DNA of 64,000 nucleotides from Erythroxylum novogranatense. Lineage: Eukaryota; Streptophyta; Magnoliopsida; Malpighiales; Erythroxylaceae. A model generated the notes under the pieces. It made no database searches. It was not told the DNA's origin and saw nothing but the letters and a program-made list of their open reading frames with translations. Numbering within the stretch: position 1 is the first letter of the stretch; each line of letters opens with the position of its first letter. Location: the NCBI GenBank assembly GCA_029891385.1, contig CM057234.1, forward strand, positions 19,578,350 through 19,642,349, in the 5' to 3' direction. The position numbers and the translations under genes are program-made. Shown here piece after piece: positions 1-12,240 of this stretch.

Positions 1-1463
1 AAATATGTAATATTATTTATTATAATGATGAAATTGTATGATTGTAATATTTTAAATGTTTTCTATTATTCTTAGTTTTATAATTGTATGATGATGATTG
101 CCTTTATTTATATTAATTGTGATTATTATTTATATGTAAAATATTTAAAATTATTATTATTTCAAATTAATTGTCATTATTATTTATTATTAAGATTTTT
201 AAAGTATGGTTGATATAAATAAATAAACTAGTAAAGTATACAATGCAGTTGTATAATATATCAATACGGACTATTTTGCAATTTTAAAAATTTAGGACTA
301 TTTTATAAATTTAAAATATCCCAAAGCGCACTGCACTCCACCCCAGATTTGTACAGATTTGTTCAGAGCTCAATCCGCATCGAGTCCGGTACGGTATTCA
401 TAACATTGCGTAAGACACTTAATTTAAACAATGAAAAATTACTCAGACGATCAAAAATTGATTGATTTGAAAATAAAATAAAGTAAGCAAATTAAGAAAA
501 TATGAAAATTGCAAAGTGTGAATTAAAACGACTAGATTTAATCAATTGACAAAAATTGGTTAAGGTTTCATATTTCAATTGGATTGGAAACTAAAATAAA
601 ATAGTAACGGTGGATTGATTTAGGAAATACTTCACTTAAGCAAGTCAAACCCAATGTTCATGGTGTTCCCTTCTCTTTTAAATCCGAGTCACTACTTGGT
701 CCATAAATAATTCGGAATAAAAGACATTAAATACAAGAAGCCTAAAATTAAGTTCGTTAATTCTAGGTATCCTCACACAAGATCCTAAGGTTGGTCTACA
801 CTTTAGTCTAAAGTATGTCGCTTGATTAATTTTTCGATAAATTAAATCCCATTGGTTGTGGCATTTAATAATCTAAGATCTTAATCTAGGTGATCAAACT
901 AAATTAAGACTAAATATGCATTTAATCAAGCAAAAATTAATACTACAAAAATTATCCTAATCCAATATCAATCTTAACCTTAACCGAAAAGAAAAATTTA
1001 CTCACACATATTTATCAATGTAACATAAATCATAGTCATAATATATGTTTGCATTGATAAATCCACACAATTAAAATAAATACGGAATAATAAAAATAAA
1101 TCAAATTAAAAACACCCCCTTTTCTTGCAGCTGAATTTTCTTGTGCCACTAGCTTCAACAAATTCAATCTTCTCTAGCTGCTTCGATGTGGGAGTGTGGA
1201 GAGAGTGTTGAGAGACACATGAGCTATGAGAGTCACAACAGATTGTACGAGAATTCCAGGCATATAAGAGCAAGACCTTATCCACTTACAATGCATATCA
1301 AACATAGCATTGAAGAAATTCACTAATCACTGATGCAATAGACACAGATGTAAAGCCTTGATCGTTGATGATGATGAGGATCCATAAGCCATCCTTATCT
1401 TATCAAACATAGAATGTAAACATAGAATGTCACGTTAATTTTTTATGCCACCACCAACTCCTA
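1..1463. other. AT-rich DNA without a recognisable gene
   Basis: I see no long reading frame, RNA gene, terminal repeat or known retroelement motif here. The DNA is AT-rich, with short homopolymers and TTATT/ATTATT runs in the first 250 bases. It could be decayed transposon or intron-like sequence, but nothing in it supports either. Confidence 0.5.
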
Positions 1464-1670
1464 ATGTGTTTCACCAACCAGCTGCCAACGTCCTCCTCTC
1501 CACCAGTTGTCTTCAAGAATATTATTAGCCACCAGTTTCAATGTCGTGAGTGTCCACCAGTAGACAGTTGTTCACGCCACCAGCTGCTGTTTCAAGTAGG
1601 CTTGTGCGTTAGTGAGGGATTGGATGCTTCCACCAGCTGTTTCGTTTTTCTTCCCTAGCCACCAACCTCT
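1464..1670. repeat. Dispersed CCACCAG words
   Basis: The word CCACCAG or CACCAG, often extended to CCACCAGCTG or CCACCAGTTG, recurs about seven times (near 1470, 1499, 1530, 1553, 1576, 1629 and 1660). The spacing is irregular, about 23-55 bp. A 64-codon open frame crosses it but resembles no protein family I recognise. It lies just upstream of the perfect minisatellite at 1956 and looks like a degenerate relative of the short-motif arrays seen in the LTRs of this window. Confidence 0.4.
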
Positions 1671-1955
1671 AATGTCGTGAGTGAGAGTTCTTCCCTGTAT
1701 GCATGTAAGATTCTTCCAATTGTCTTCCTTGCTGCAACTCTTTTAACGCCACCTCCTGCTTGCCTTCAACGTTAGTGATGGAGAGTCTTGAGTGGGATGA
1801 TGTGTGAGAAAACTCTGCTAACATGTATTTCATTCCGTTCCCTCTCACCAGTTCGACGTCTTCTTCTTTGTGGTGTTAAGAGTGTTGAGTGATTTACCGT
1901 ATTTTTAAGGCTGTCACGTGAGTTCCCTTCCTACTCCAATAACTAACGTTCAGCT

Positions 1956-2384
1956 CAGCTCTTCTGCTCGACGATCGGTTAGCTCTTCCACTCGCCGATC
2001 GCTCAGCTCTTTTGCTCGACGATCGGTCAGCTCTTCCGCTCGCCGATCGCTTAGCTCTTCTGCTCGTCGTTCGCTCAGCTCTTCCGTTCGTCGATCGGTC
2101 AGCTCTTCCACACACCGATCGGTCAGCTCTTCTGCTCGCCGATCGGTCAGCTCTTCCGCTCGCCGATCGCTCAACTCTTCTGCTCGACGATCGGTCAGCT
2201 CTTCCGCTCGCCGATCGCTTAGCTCTTCTGCTCGTTGATCGGTCAGCTCTTCCGCTCGCCGATCGCTCAGCTCTTCTGCTTGTCGATCGGTCAGCTCTTT
2301 TGCTTGTCGTTCGCTCAGTTCTTCTGCCTATCGATCGGTCAGCTCTTCCGCTCACCGATCGCTCAGCTCGTTCGCGCGACCGAT
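1956..2384. repeat. 24-bp minisatellite, 17 full copies
   Basis: The unit reads approximately CAGCTCTTCYGCTCGCCGAT followed by CGGT or CGCT. Seventeen complete units run from 1956 to 2363 without an indel, followed by a partial unit to about 2384. Variation is by substitution only. Each unit carries GCTCTTC and a palindromic CGATCG or close variant. Because 24 is a multiple of three, several frames on both strands stay open and give Ser/Arg-rich hypothetical peptides. These are artefacts of the period. The flanking sequence is Tekay-type LTR, so the array is most simply an LTR subrepeat. Confidence 0.92.
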
Positions 2385-5305
2385 TTTCAAATTGTCTTTC
2401 TTATTCGACCTCCCTCCATTCTTTTGGCCATAACTTTTCCGTCTGACATCCTATCGACCTGATTTTTGAAGCGTTGAATTTCTAAGACATATCTACATGA
2501 AAATTTTTTTATTTTTGAGATCAAACTGAGAAAGATCGATCAGATCAAAGTGGGAAGATCAATTAAATGGTTATGAGTTAGATACTTTTTGAGCATGCTT
2601 CAGTAATTTGGAGATATCTGGAGCTATAGAGCTCCGATTGAGTTGATTCTTGTTGGTAATAAAACTACAGACATGTCTATACAAGTGTTATGAAGGAATA
2701 AAATTTCATTTCAGTCCTTAAGATGGTCAATTTCTGGAGTGAAGTTAGGTGTAGTGTTCAATTTTGGTTTAGTAAGATCTGAAAGTATTTTGGCCATAAC
2801 TTTTGTTCTAGTAATCTAAATGAGGTGATTCTTGATTTGGATTAAACTAGAGAAATAGGGATACAATTTTTATGAAGAAATAGAGTTTCAATTCTATCTT
2901 TAAGAAGGTCAATTTTTAGATGGAAATAAAGTGTTAGAAAATGTTTCAGCATATGAATAACCCAAAATGTTTGGAGCATATTTTGGTGTAGTGCACCAAA
3001 TTAAATGATTTTGGTGGCATTATGAAATTAAGACAATAAGGAACATTTCTCTAGAAGAGAGTTTTGGCAAATTCTTTCAATTTGATGGTGAGAAATTTTG
3101 TCCTAAAGTAAGCATGAATGAAAATAAAGTGCAGGGGCAATTTTGGAAGTTCACTTAAAGAGTTAAGGTTTAAGGTTTATATGGAGGGACAAAAGGGTCA
3201 TTTATCATTCATTAAAAACTAGAAGAAAGGGGCTGTCGTTTTTAAGAGATGCAAACCACGAAATTACAAGGAAAAGAAGAATAGAAGGAGAGAAATAAAA
3301 GAAGATGAGAGAAGAGTGGGTTTTCGGAGAAGAAGAGGAAGAAGAAGAAAGATAGCTAGGTTTCAAAATTTTTGGGGCTTCAAGCACGATTTTTGAGTAG
3401 ATTCAAGCGGAAAAATGTGAAAGAAGATGGAAGCTTCCTATAGGAGCCAAGAAAAATCCGAAAATGTAAAGGTTGAAGGAAAAATTAAGGAAAGGCTTTG
3501 GAGAAATTGAAGCTTCGGACAAGTCAAGTATAAGCCTGGATATGAGGTGAGTTTCATGTTTATGATTGAATAATGAGCCATTAAAGTTTTTCCCAAATCA
3601 AGAGACTAAATGATTTCAATTACTTCAAATATTGCTTTTAAATGATTTAAAGAATTTGCTTATGTGTGTATATGCTTAATTGATTGAATTTGAATTATTG
3701 TGATTATTGAAAATGCACTGCGATTTGTGAATAATGATCAAGTTATGCCATTAAAACATGTCATGGCATTTTTGTATAAATGGAAAAGATAGAAAAGCTT
3801 GAAAGTAAGAAAGCATTCAATAAATTGATTGAACATGAAATGACTATGTGCTTTTGTTTGGGTGAGAGAGAACCTATTTCGTTAGTCACATGCACGATGA
3901 CCCATAGCCTTCTCCCGGCTGCCCGCTTAAGGCCACAAGATCCTGAGAAATCGGACTCGTTTTGTTTACGGTGTAAACCGTTTCGTTTATAAAACTCTCG
4001 AGCCATTTGTTTGTGCATTGCATCTTGGAATTGTCAAATATGTTGCATAAATTGAGTGTTTTGTATTGATGATTAAATGAATATGCTTTGTGATGTGATG
4101 ATATTTTTTTATTATAAGTTTTGAGTTTAAATTGCGAATTTGACAGAGAATTTGGAAACGAAGTATTTTACGAAATTATCAAGATTTTTATTTATCAAAT
4201 GAACATTTCAACAGTTTTGCTTATTGAATTTGAAAATATGTGACATGGATTTTAATTTGAACTTTACAATGGTTTTTGCTTGTTTTCAGTTATAAACTTG
4301 TTACCCACGAGCTATAAGCTCACCCCCCTCTCATCTCCATCTCTAGGTATCGAGCAGGAGATCAGATGAAAGAAAGTCAAGGCTTTTGATCGATTTTTGC
4401 ATATCTTGTATTTTGAGTAGTTTGATTTTTAGTATCGTTTTGGGTATATGGCTTGGAATGCCATTAATGTATTGTAGGCACTTATTTCATTGATGTATAT
4501 GAATTATGAATTTATGTATGGAATTGAGTTATATATTTGAGTATGATTTTGGGATGTAAATTGTGATTGTATATTGGATATGGATGAATACGATATGGAT
4601 TCCGGACAGGAGGTCCGATGAATTGTGTTGCTGGAATCGAGATATTGAAGTGCTTATCTTGTATGATTTGTGGATTCCTGGATAAGTATGATTGTATACA
4701 AGAACATTATTATTATGAATTGAGATTTTGCATGAGGTCAAATTTCCAAAGAGGAAATTAAATTGCTTTGTTCGGATTGGTTTAGTTTAAGGTTTCCAAC
4801 GCGATAGTTTTCATAAGGTATAAGTTTTCGGATGTCGGAAAGTTGTTTGCTTTGATTCCGAACCAGTTTGATTTGTTTTCGATTGGCTTTCGTTTGGTAA
4901 ATCTAATTCTTTGATTTATCGATTTGATTCGTTTTGTTTCGCTACTTTCGCTTTGTGTTTCACTTCTGATTTGGCCCAGTTTCGGGTTGAGATCCGTTCT
5001 TTCGTTTTTGCCTCTTTAGCGAACCATTCGTATTCGATCCGCTTTGGACTTTGTTTTCGTCTCATGATCCGTTCATTTGTTTTGAACCGTTCGTTGCGCT
5101 TTGCTTCTGTTTTTTCGTTTTTGTTTCAGATTCCAATTTTGTTTTAGGCTTTTCGCGTTAGATTTCATTCGTAAGATTTGTTTGATCCGTTGTGTTTCGA
5201 TTCGTTTTCAATTCTTTCTCTTTATGTTTCGAATTCCTTCGCTTTGTATACGATCCATTTTTCATTTCTCCGGTTGGGGTCTGATTCTCAGATCGGGTCC
5301 CAACA
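2385..5305 (+). mobile_element. Tekay-type Ty3/gypsy LTR, left end unresolved
   Basis: The tract shares landmarks with other LTRs in this window. A 'gccataacttt' block followed by 'gagctcc...gattcttg' (about 2430-2930, present twice) matches the LTR at about 60550-60780. A purine-rich leader ends in 'gaggtgagtttcatg' (about 3545). There is 'cccggctgccc' near 3917, and 'ttacccacgagctataagctcaccc' begins near 4300; the last two landmarks are also found, reversed, in the LTR at 61405-63878. The right end, GTTGGGGTCTGATTCTCAGA followed by TCGGGTCCCAACA at 5305, matches the end of that same LTR. The order of blocks differs from the other LTRs, so two LTR fragments may be joined here. No start with TG and matching target duplication was found. 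Short open frames inside it are not genes. Confidence 0.6.
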
Positions 5306-5399
5306 CCATTGGCCTAGGGCATACTACTAACAGGTAATACCAGTCAGATTGGTCTTAATAGGTCAACATGAGTAAACCAAAGCTTTAACCAAAACCTCA

Positions 5400-5899
5400 T
5401 TCTAAGGCTGGACTTCCCTCATTTCTATAGTAGAAATCCGAGAAGCTGGATTAGGAGGTGTGCGAGATATTTTTGAATTTTTGAATTTTTGGGGTCATTA
5501 AAGAATTTAAGGTGGAGGTGGCCTCCATGCACCTAGAAGGAAACCAATGTATGGTTTTAGGGTTGGATTGAACAAAAAGGGCCAATGGGAAGCATTTTAA
5601 TGGAGGCAGTAAATTGTAGGTTTCACTCTAGAGAGCAGGTTGATATCGTAGAAAAATTTAATAAACTTCAGCAATGGGGTTCGATTAAAGCATATCAAGA
5701 GCAATTTGAAGACCTTCGTTCAGCTATGCTACAAGCCAACCCAACTTTAACGGAATCCTATTCTATTTTAAGTTTTCTCAGTGACCTCTCTGACACATTG
5801 AGAATTATGGTCAAAATGTTTAGACCTCAATCATTAGCTGAGGTGTTTGAGCAAGCCAGATTGCAAGAAGTATTAGTAGAAGCTCTACTATGCAAATAG
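5400..5899 (+). pseudogene. gag (capsid) remnant of the Reina-like element
   Basis: The longest open stretch (5585-5899, 104 codons) is a retrotransposon gag domain: 'EKFNKLQQWGSIKAYQEQFE' is followed by 'NPTLTESYSILSFLSDL' and 'ARLQE'. Upstream, degraded frame fragments from about 5400, including 'VEVASMHLEG', continue the same domain, so the apparent start codon is not the original one. Gag forms the capsid of the virus-like particle. The C-terminal zinc knuckle is not readable; a possible trace lies near 6030-6080. Stops and shifts separate it from the protease remnant. Confidence 0.75.
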
Positions 5900-6284
5900 A
5901 AGGGACAACCATCATTTTCAAGCTTATCATCAACTAATAGGTCCACAGTAGCACCAAAGGGAGCTATTACTAACTTGAAACCTAATTATACAACAAGTCA
6001 GAACCAAAAAAGAGAGCTTAGAGCTTGTTTTCTTTACGGGGAAAGGTAATTTCTAGGACATGTGTGTCAAAAGAGACAATTCCACTATATTATTGCTCAA
6101 GATTACGTAGATGAGCTTTAAGGGGTAAACCACGAGGATGATCCTCAACCACCATAGGCAATTAGTGAAGGAAACAACCTTGAACCAAAATTGGGAGCCC
6201 AAGAGGAACCTATAGCCATCTTGTTGCATGCATTTAAAGGCAAAGTAGCATTCAATACCATTAGAATTCGTGGATTGACTCAAG

Positions 6285-6690
6285 GATGACCATTATTAAT
6301 TTTGGTTGATAGTGGAAGTACCCATAGTTTTTTGGACTCTTAACTAGGCAACAGATTACATTTACCACTGCAAGCTACGAATCCTCTTATAGTGATGGTA
6401 GCCAATGAAAACAAAATTCATAGTCGCTATGGTTGTGCAGGGTTTGAGTAGCGTATACAGGGACTAATGTTCAAGGTAGACCTGAGAGTACTAGACTTAG
6501 GGGGGTATGACATGGTGTTAGGGGTCGACTAGATGAAGAGCTTTAGACCTATCCTTTTCGATTTTATAAATCTATCATTGTCCTTCAATCATAATGGGCA
6601 TAAGGTAGTGTTAAAGGGGGTGACAAAAGAGGACCAAGCTCGTTTGGGCTCTATCACTTGCAAGGATCTTTGTTTTTTTTGTTAAGAATG
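6285..6690 (+). pseudogene. Aspartic protease remnant of the Reina-like element
   Basis: The retroviral-type aspartic protease signature is visible. 'LILVDSGSTHSF' places the catalytic Asp-Ser-Gly at about 6308-6316, and a conserved 'GGYDMVLGVD' follows near 6500-6530. Several in-frame stops interrupt the domain, for example right after SHSFLDS-like sequence near 6340 and in the 'GVD*MKS' position near 6530. This protease would have cleaved Gag-Pol. It lies between the gag remnant and the RT in the usual chromovirus order. Confidence 0.75.
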
Positions 6691-6869
6691 ATAGTGCAAT
6701 TCAGCTGTTTGCAACATGACCAACTACTGATGTACTTCCTTAGCAACAACCTGGTAACCACTTTCATAAGCTTTAATTTTCATTAACTGAATTCCAGGAA
6801 TTATTTTCTTTACCTACGGGATTACCTCCTCAATGTTCTTGTGATCATAAAATCCCTCTCAAACCTGTT

Positions 6870-8160
6870 TCCTAACTAGTGAACTTAAGACCATACTGTT
6901 ATTCACATTTTCAAAAGGAAAAAATCGAGAAATTGGTTAGAGAAATGCTTCACTCTGGAGTTATTCAACCTAGCCACGACCTTTTTGCTTCATTAATGCT
7001 ATTAGTTAAGAAGAAGGATTGTTTATGGCATTTTTTTGTTGATTATTGCCAACTCAATTTTATAACCATCAAGGACAAATTCTCCATTCCTCATATAGAG
7101 GACCTATTTGATGAATTACATGATGCTCATTATTTTTCCAAGCTGGACCTGCTTGTTGGTTATCACCAAATACGAATGCATAAGGATGACATACCAAAGA
7201 CAACATTCAGAACTCACTTAGGTCATTATGAGTTTTGTTTGATGCCCTTCGACCTCACTAATGCCCCAATAACCTTTCAATCACTGATGAATAATGTATT
7301 TGAACCATATTTAAGGAAATTTGTTTTATTTTTTTATGACATACTTGTTTATAGTAGATCTTTTAGCCAACACTTGGTGCATTTAAGGATGGTCTTTCAA
7401 CTACTAAAAGATCACCAGTTATTCCTCAAGGTCTGTAAATGTTCCTTTGCAAAGGCTCAAATCAAGTATCTCAACCATATTATTTCATATGGATGAGTCC
7501 ACTCAGACCCAACAAAGATCGAAGCAATGACTAATTGAATGACAACTAACACAGTCAAGGAGTTGAAGGGGTTTCTTGATCTCATAGGCTATTACAGATG
7601 TTTCGTGAAATATTATGGCGCTAACAGGCCTCTCACAAATTTATTAAAAAAAGATTCCTTCCTATAGTCTTCCCCAACACAAGCTACTTTTGAGGCGCTT
7701 AAACTCACCATGTGCTCAACTCTTGTTCTCACCCTACCAGACTTCTCAAAAACATTTATCTTTGAAAAGATGCAATTGATATTGCCATTGGTGGGGTGTT
7801 CATGCAAGGACATCATCCAATTGCCTATCTAAGCAAAGCCTTAAGCAACATAAATTAGGGGCTGTCAATTTAAGATAAGGAACTCTTTGCGGTCCTACTC
7901 GCTGTTGAGCATTGGAGACATTATTTGGAGGGAAGTTCCTTTATTATAAAAACTGATCATGATAACTGTGTTTTCTACTACAACAAAAGCTCCACACTCA
8001 CTTACAAAAGAAATGTCTTTCTAAACTGTTGGGGCTAAATTATTCTATAGTGTATAGCTAGGGTGTGGAGAACAAAGTAGTTGATGTCTTATCAAGAAAA
8101 TCTGCGCACTCCAATTGTTATGCCATTTCCCTTCTTGTTCTGGACTGGATATAAGATTTG
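6870..8160 (+). pseudogene. Reverse transcriptase / RNase H remnant (Reina-like)
   Basis: The open part (6879-7496, 205 codons) is a Ty3/gypsy reverse transcriptase. It begins near 'NLRPYCYSHFQKEKIEKLV' and contains 'KLDLLVGYHQIRM', 'FDLTNAPITFQSLMN' and the catalytic region 'LFFYDILVYS' (near 7335). There the first catalytic Asp is replaced by Tyr, so the polymerase would be inactive. The palm continues with 'KCSFAKAQIKYLNHI', then a stop. Downstream to about 8160, disrupted frames carry the connection and RNase H regions ('TLVLTLPDFSKTF', 'HWRHYLEG'-like sequence near 7905). Frameshifts and stops separate the blocks. Confidence 0.85.
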
Positions 8161-8269
8161 ATCAGAAGCTATCGTGATGATATATGGGCTCAAGACTTCC
8201 TGGCATAAATGGCAATATTAGGGTCTTCTAATCAAGGGGATCACTCTCTAAAGTGAGGACTAATCATAT

Positions 8270-8998
8270 TTAAAGGGAGAATTTATATAGGTAAGGATAA
8301 ATATTTTAGACGAAGGTTGATAGAATTCATGCATGGGTTTGCTTTAAGTGATCATGCTAGCTTAAAAGGGACTTATCAACGCATGAAAGTGGTTTTCTAT
8401 TGGCCTGGAATGAAGAAACAAGTGGCTGAATGGGTAAGTAAAGGTAAGGTGTGCCAACAGTGTAAGCCAAAGCATGTTTCATACCTTGGATTACTCTATC
8501 TAATAACAATATCGACGCAGGCATGGGACCAAATTAGCAATGAAGTAAATTAGCATGACTTCATCAATGGGTTACCAAAATATGGGGAAGGACTTTACTA
8601 TGGTAGTTATTGACAAATTTACTAAATATGGCCATTTTCTGGCATTATCTCATCCATACACAATAAAGCACGTTGCCTAGCTCTTCCTCGACAACATTTA
8701 TAAACTCCAGAGACTTCCTTCTGCAATTATTACAGATCGAGATACTCTCTTCACTAGCTCATTTTGGAAAGAATTATTCACTACTCTTTGGGCTAACCTT
8801 CACATGAGTTTATCCTACCACCCACAATTCGATGGTCAAATAGAGAGGTTAAATCATTGCTTAGAACATTATCTGACATGTATGGTTCATGACAACCCAA
8901 AGTCATGGACTTCATGGCTATCTCTCGCTGAATGGTGGTACAACACCAATTTTCATTCAGCCCTTAAACTAATCCCTTTTGAAGCTCTCTATGACTAA
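8270..8998 (+). pseudogene. Integrase remnant, N-terminal and catalytic parts (Reina-like)
   Basis: The frame at 8317-8553 carries the zinc-binding region: His in 'FMHGFALSDH' and Cys in 'KVCQQCK', with 'FYWPGMKKQVAEWV' between. After a frameshift near 8580, the catalytic core appears as 'DFTMVVIDKFTKYGHFLALS', then 'AIITDRDTLFTSSFW' and 'SYHPQFDGQIERLNHCLEHY' (8804 onward), so the D, D and E positions can be placed. One stop lies near 8679. The open frame ends at 'PFEALYD' (8998), exactly where the antisense LTR insertion begins. The C-terminal part resumes at about 11644. Confidence 0.85.
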
Positions 8999-9048
8999 AA
9001 ATATTAGACCCCATTTTTAGAGTCCAACTATCGCTCTAATACCATAAG

Positions 9049-10285
9049 TATTGGACACTTCGCCCTCACAAGACTCGTGCTCGACGTCCTAAGTGACATC
9101 TGGACACGCATCTCACAAGGAGGAGCCCACATTAGTTAGACATTAGAATTTCAAAATGAATTCCTCAAGAAAATGGTAGCTCCATATCTCTAGTTTATTT
9201 TAAAGCAAAAATCATCTCATTCGAAGCTCTATAGCTCATGATATGATCAAAAAGTCAAAGTATGTTCATAACCAATTCATGCTCTTCTAACTCATTCCCT
9301 CACTTTCTTTCCATCAATCTTTCTCAAATAAACTCCAAAGGCTACAAATTTTCATGGAGAGATACAGGAATGGGTTAGGAATCCAATGATTAAGAATCAA
9401 ATCATTTGATGATCGGATGATAAAGTTATGATGAAAAAGCCCTAGTGCAATCACACCAGACGCTCTCACGATCACACCAGGGAGGTGTTGTTTTTCCTTC
9501 AATCCGCAGCTTTGTCGCATTCGCACCTTGTTCCTCACAATCACACCCTATACATATTTATGCATAACTTCTACTAGAGAGGTCAGATTAAAGTCATTCT
9601 TAGACCATTTCGAAGAAAACTTCTAGACCTACAACTTTTATAAGAAGCTTGGAAAAGAGATTTTGCCTCCAAAAGGGTCAAAATCGCAATTTATTGTAGC
9701 TATCCCTTGTATGTACATCTCGTGCAACATTACTAACTTATAATGATCATATCTTTACGATATCCAAAAAATTCTTGCTTTATATCATTGCAAAGTTAGA
9801 AAGATAATCTACAACTTATGAGAAAACAACTTTGTCTAATTCAGCCTAGATCAATATAGTTCTTCCCCTGAAGTCAGAACACACATTTAACCTTTATGAA
9901 AGCTTGAAAGATGCAATATACCAACTTTAAGAATCACGAGCAAAACACAATCATATTTCATTATCATCATAAAAAAGAACCTCTTCAATACTCAATCTCA
10001 TTACTAAAACAAGTTTGAACGAAGTTTTAGTTACAAATCAACATTTACATCAATGACTTAACGCAAAATACCAAAATACATTGGATGCTCATGTTCGATA
10101 TGCTACTAAAGCTACTCAAAAGTGATCAAACTAACTTAATCAATACATGTAGCTCTCTTGGAGTTTCCAAATGCCTTGCAAGGATCAACAATCTTCTCGT
10201 TCTGCACCTGAGGAGAAAATAGTGGGTTGAGTTACAAAGCTTAGTGGCTAATATGTTTATAGCCATTGATAACAAGCCACACATT

Positions 10286-10341
<56 letters not shown>

Positions 10342-11643
10342 CATCTATATCTCATTTTGGCTAGCAAATCCATCATTCACAATTCTAATTCATAACTCAT
10401 AGTTCAAAATGTCATCACATAGAACATATCATAATCAACAAAGCATGAAACTCAATCTTGCATCATAACTTGACAAATTAAAAAGCCAATGCATAAACAA
10501 ATGACTCGAGAATTCTGTGGAACAAAATGGAGAAACCGAAGTTTACACCATGAACAAACTGAGTCCATTTTTTGAATCTCATATACCACAAGCAGGTAGC
10601 CAAAAGAAGGCTTTTAAGTCAACGTGCACATGACTAAAGAAACGGTTTCTCTCTTACCCAAACAAAAGCAATTATATGCTTAATTCAATCAATCACATAA
10701 TCATATTCTCATGCTTCTTATACTTTTTTTTTTCTGATTACATCAAAATGTCATGTGTCTTTCAAGGCATGACATAAATCATAATATAATTTTTCACATT
10801 CATAACAATTCAAATCCAATCAATTAGGCATATACACACATATAAGTAAATTGCCCATTTACACAATAACCATAAACACATTACCCATGTAATTAGCCTG
10901 CAAAATCTAAGTTCAATTGTGCCTTTCCTCTTACCTTTGGATAAGGATTTCTTGGTTTCCTAAAACAAACTAAGTTCTCATTCAAAACAATATTCCATAA
11001 AATTCATGAAGCTTCAACAATCACAAAAATGATAAAATCAAGCTTAAACTAACCTACCCATAGCTTGTCTAGGTTAGAAAGACCAAAACCTAGTTTAGAA
11101 ACCCTAGAAATCAAACGGGTCTCTTGAATCATCTTCTTTTTCCCTTCATTCCCAGCACAAAACCCATTCTCTTCCTAACTCCTTTCGTTTTTCTAACAAG
11201 GCAAGAAGAAAATGAAGCTTACCTTGAACAAATCTTCTTCCCATGATTTTCTTCTTCTTCCTTCCTTAGCTTCCACGATTTTCTTCTCTTCTTTCTTTCT
11301 TCTCTCACATTTTTCTTCTCTTCTTTCTCTTCTTCCACGATGGTCTTCTATTCTTCTTTTAATTCAAGACAAAATTTTTGTTATCTTTCCAATTTTACCC
11401 ATCATCAATTAATGAAATGCCCATTTGTCCCTCCTTTTGTCTTTATCTACTAACTCCTTGAATCTTCTTAAACATCATACCACACTTTAATTTAATCATA
11501 ATATTTCCATTCTAATTTCTAATTTTAACTTACGCTTACTAATTAATGGACTCAATTCTAAGAAAATAAACAAATAAACAAACAAATCACAACTAAATAA
11601 TTAAAAAAGTAATAAATAATTTTAAAAAATTCGGGGTCTAACA
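9049..11643 (-). mobile_element. Antisense Tekay-type LTR inserted in the Reina-like integrase
   Basis: Read on the minus strand the LTR starts TGTTAGACCCCGAATTTTTT at 11643. It ends at 9049 in CCAATA (expected CCAACA), giving about 2.6 kb. Immediately past the end, still in minus orientation, is TGGTATTAGAGCG, a near match to the initiator-Met tRNA primer site. About 50 bp of former internal sequence follows, to 8999. Internal landmarks match the LTR at 47546-60942 in the same order, for example 'caggggaagaactatattga' (about 9850) and 'gagctatagagctt' (about 9225). The 5 bp beyond 11643 (ACAAA) are not repeated at the left edge, so this is not a clean solo LTR. Confidence 0.85.
10289..10340. 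repeat. (AC)n-(AT)n microsatellite
   Basis: About 21 AC dinucleotides (10289-10330) run into five AT dinucleotides (10331-10340). The tract lies inside the antisense Tekay-type LTR. Confidence 0.95.
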
Positions 11644-12240
11644 ACAAACCTACCCAAGTCCCTCTGGCTCTCAGAACTAACTCCCATACAGCTTCTACCA
11701 TAGCCTCTGTTGAGACATATTTGCAAGAGTGCCAAAATAGGTTGCTTATTTTGAGGGACCAACTGCTTAAGGCACAAAATATAATGAAGCAACAAGCAAA
11801 CAAACGATGCATTAAAAAAGAGTTCTTAGTAGGTGACATGGTCTATTTAAAATTACAACCTTATAAGTAATTGAAAGTGGCATCCCGACATTCTCTCAAG
11901 CTTTCTGTCTTCTATTACAGACCCTTCGAGATCATTCAACAAGTTGGCACTATTGCATACAAACTTGCTCTTCCTGCCACTGGAAAGATTCATCCAGTAT
12001 TTCATGTCTCTCAACTGAAGCTTGCTTGTGATGATGTTACTTTTCTAATCTCTCCCCCTCCCAGACCTTGCAACTTCTGATGATACCACCACAATCCCAT
12101 AATTGGTCATTGATAGTCGAGTGCTTAAAGTCAAAGGTACTGTTATTCCCTAAGTTTTCATTAAATGGAAAGGCAAAGATCTTGATGAAGCTAAACGGGA
12201 AGACCGTGATGTCATCGCTTAGTAGTTTCTAGAATTCCTA
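11644..12240 (+). pseudogene. Integrase C-terminus and chromodomain remnant (Reina-like)
   Basis: Translation resumes the integrase interrupted at 8998. 'TYLQECQNRLLILRDQLLKA' (from about 11718) and 'GDMVYLKLQPYK' lead into the GPY/F-like module 'SVFYYRPFEIIQQVGTIAYK' and 'GKIHPVFHVSQLK' (11871-12030). A chromodomain-like tail follows: 'FIKWKGKDLDEAKRE' near 12160-12200. Stops occur near 11869, 12078 and 12150. In chromoviruses the C-terminal chromodomain is thought to direct integration to heterochromatin. The usual aromatic residues are not all preserved here. Confidence 0.8.

Noticed and set aside
1894..2446. Overlapping Ser/Arg-rich open frames on both strands
   Set aside because: They are produced by the 24-bp period of the minisatellite, which is a multiple of three. 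The peptides are mere repeats and no start or context supports them.
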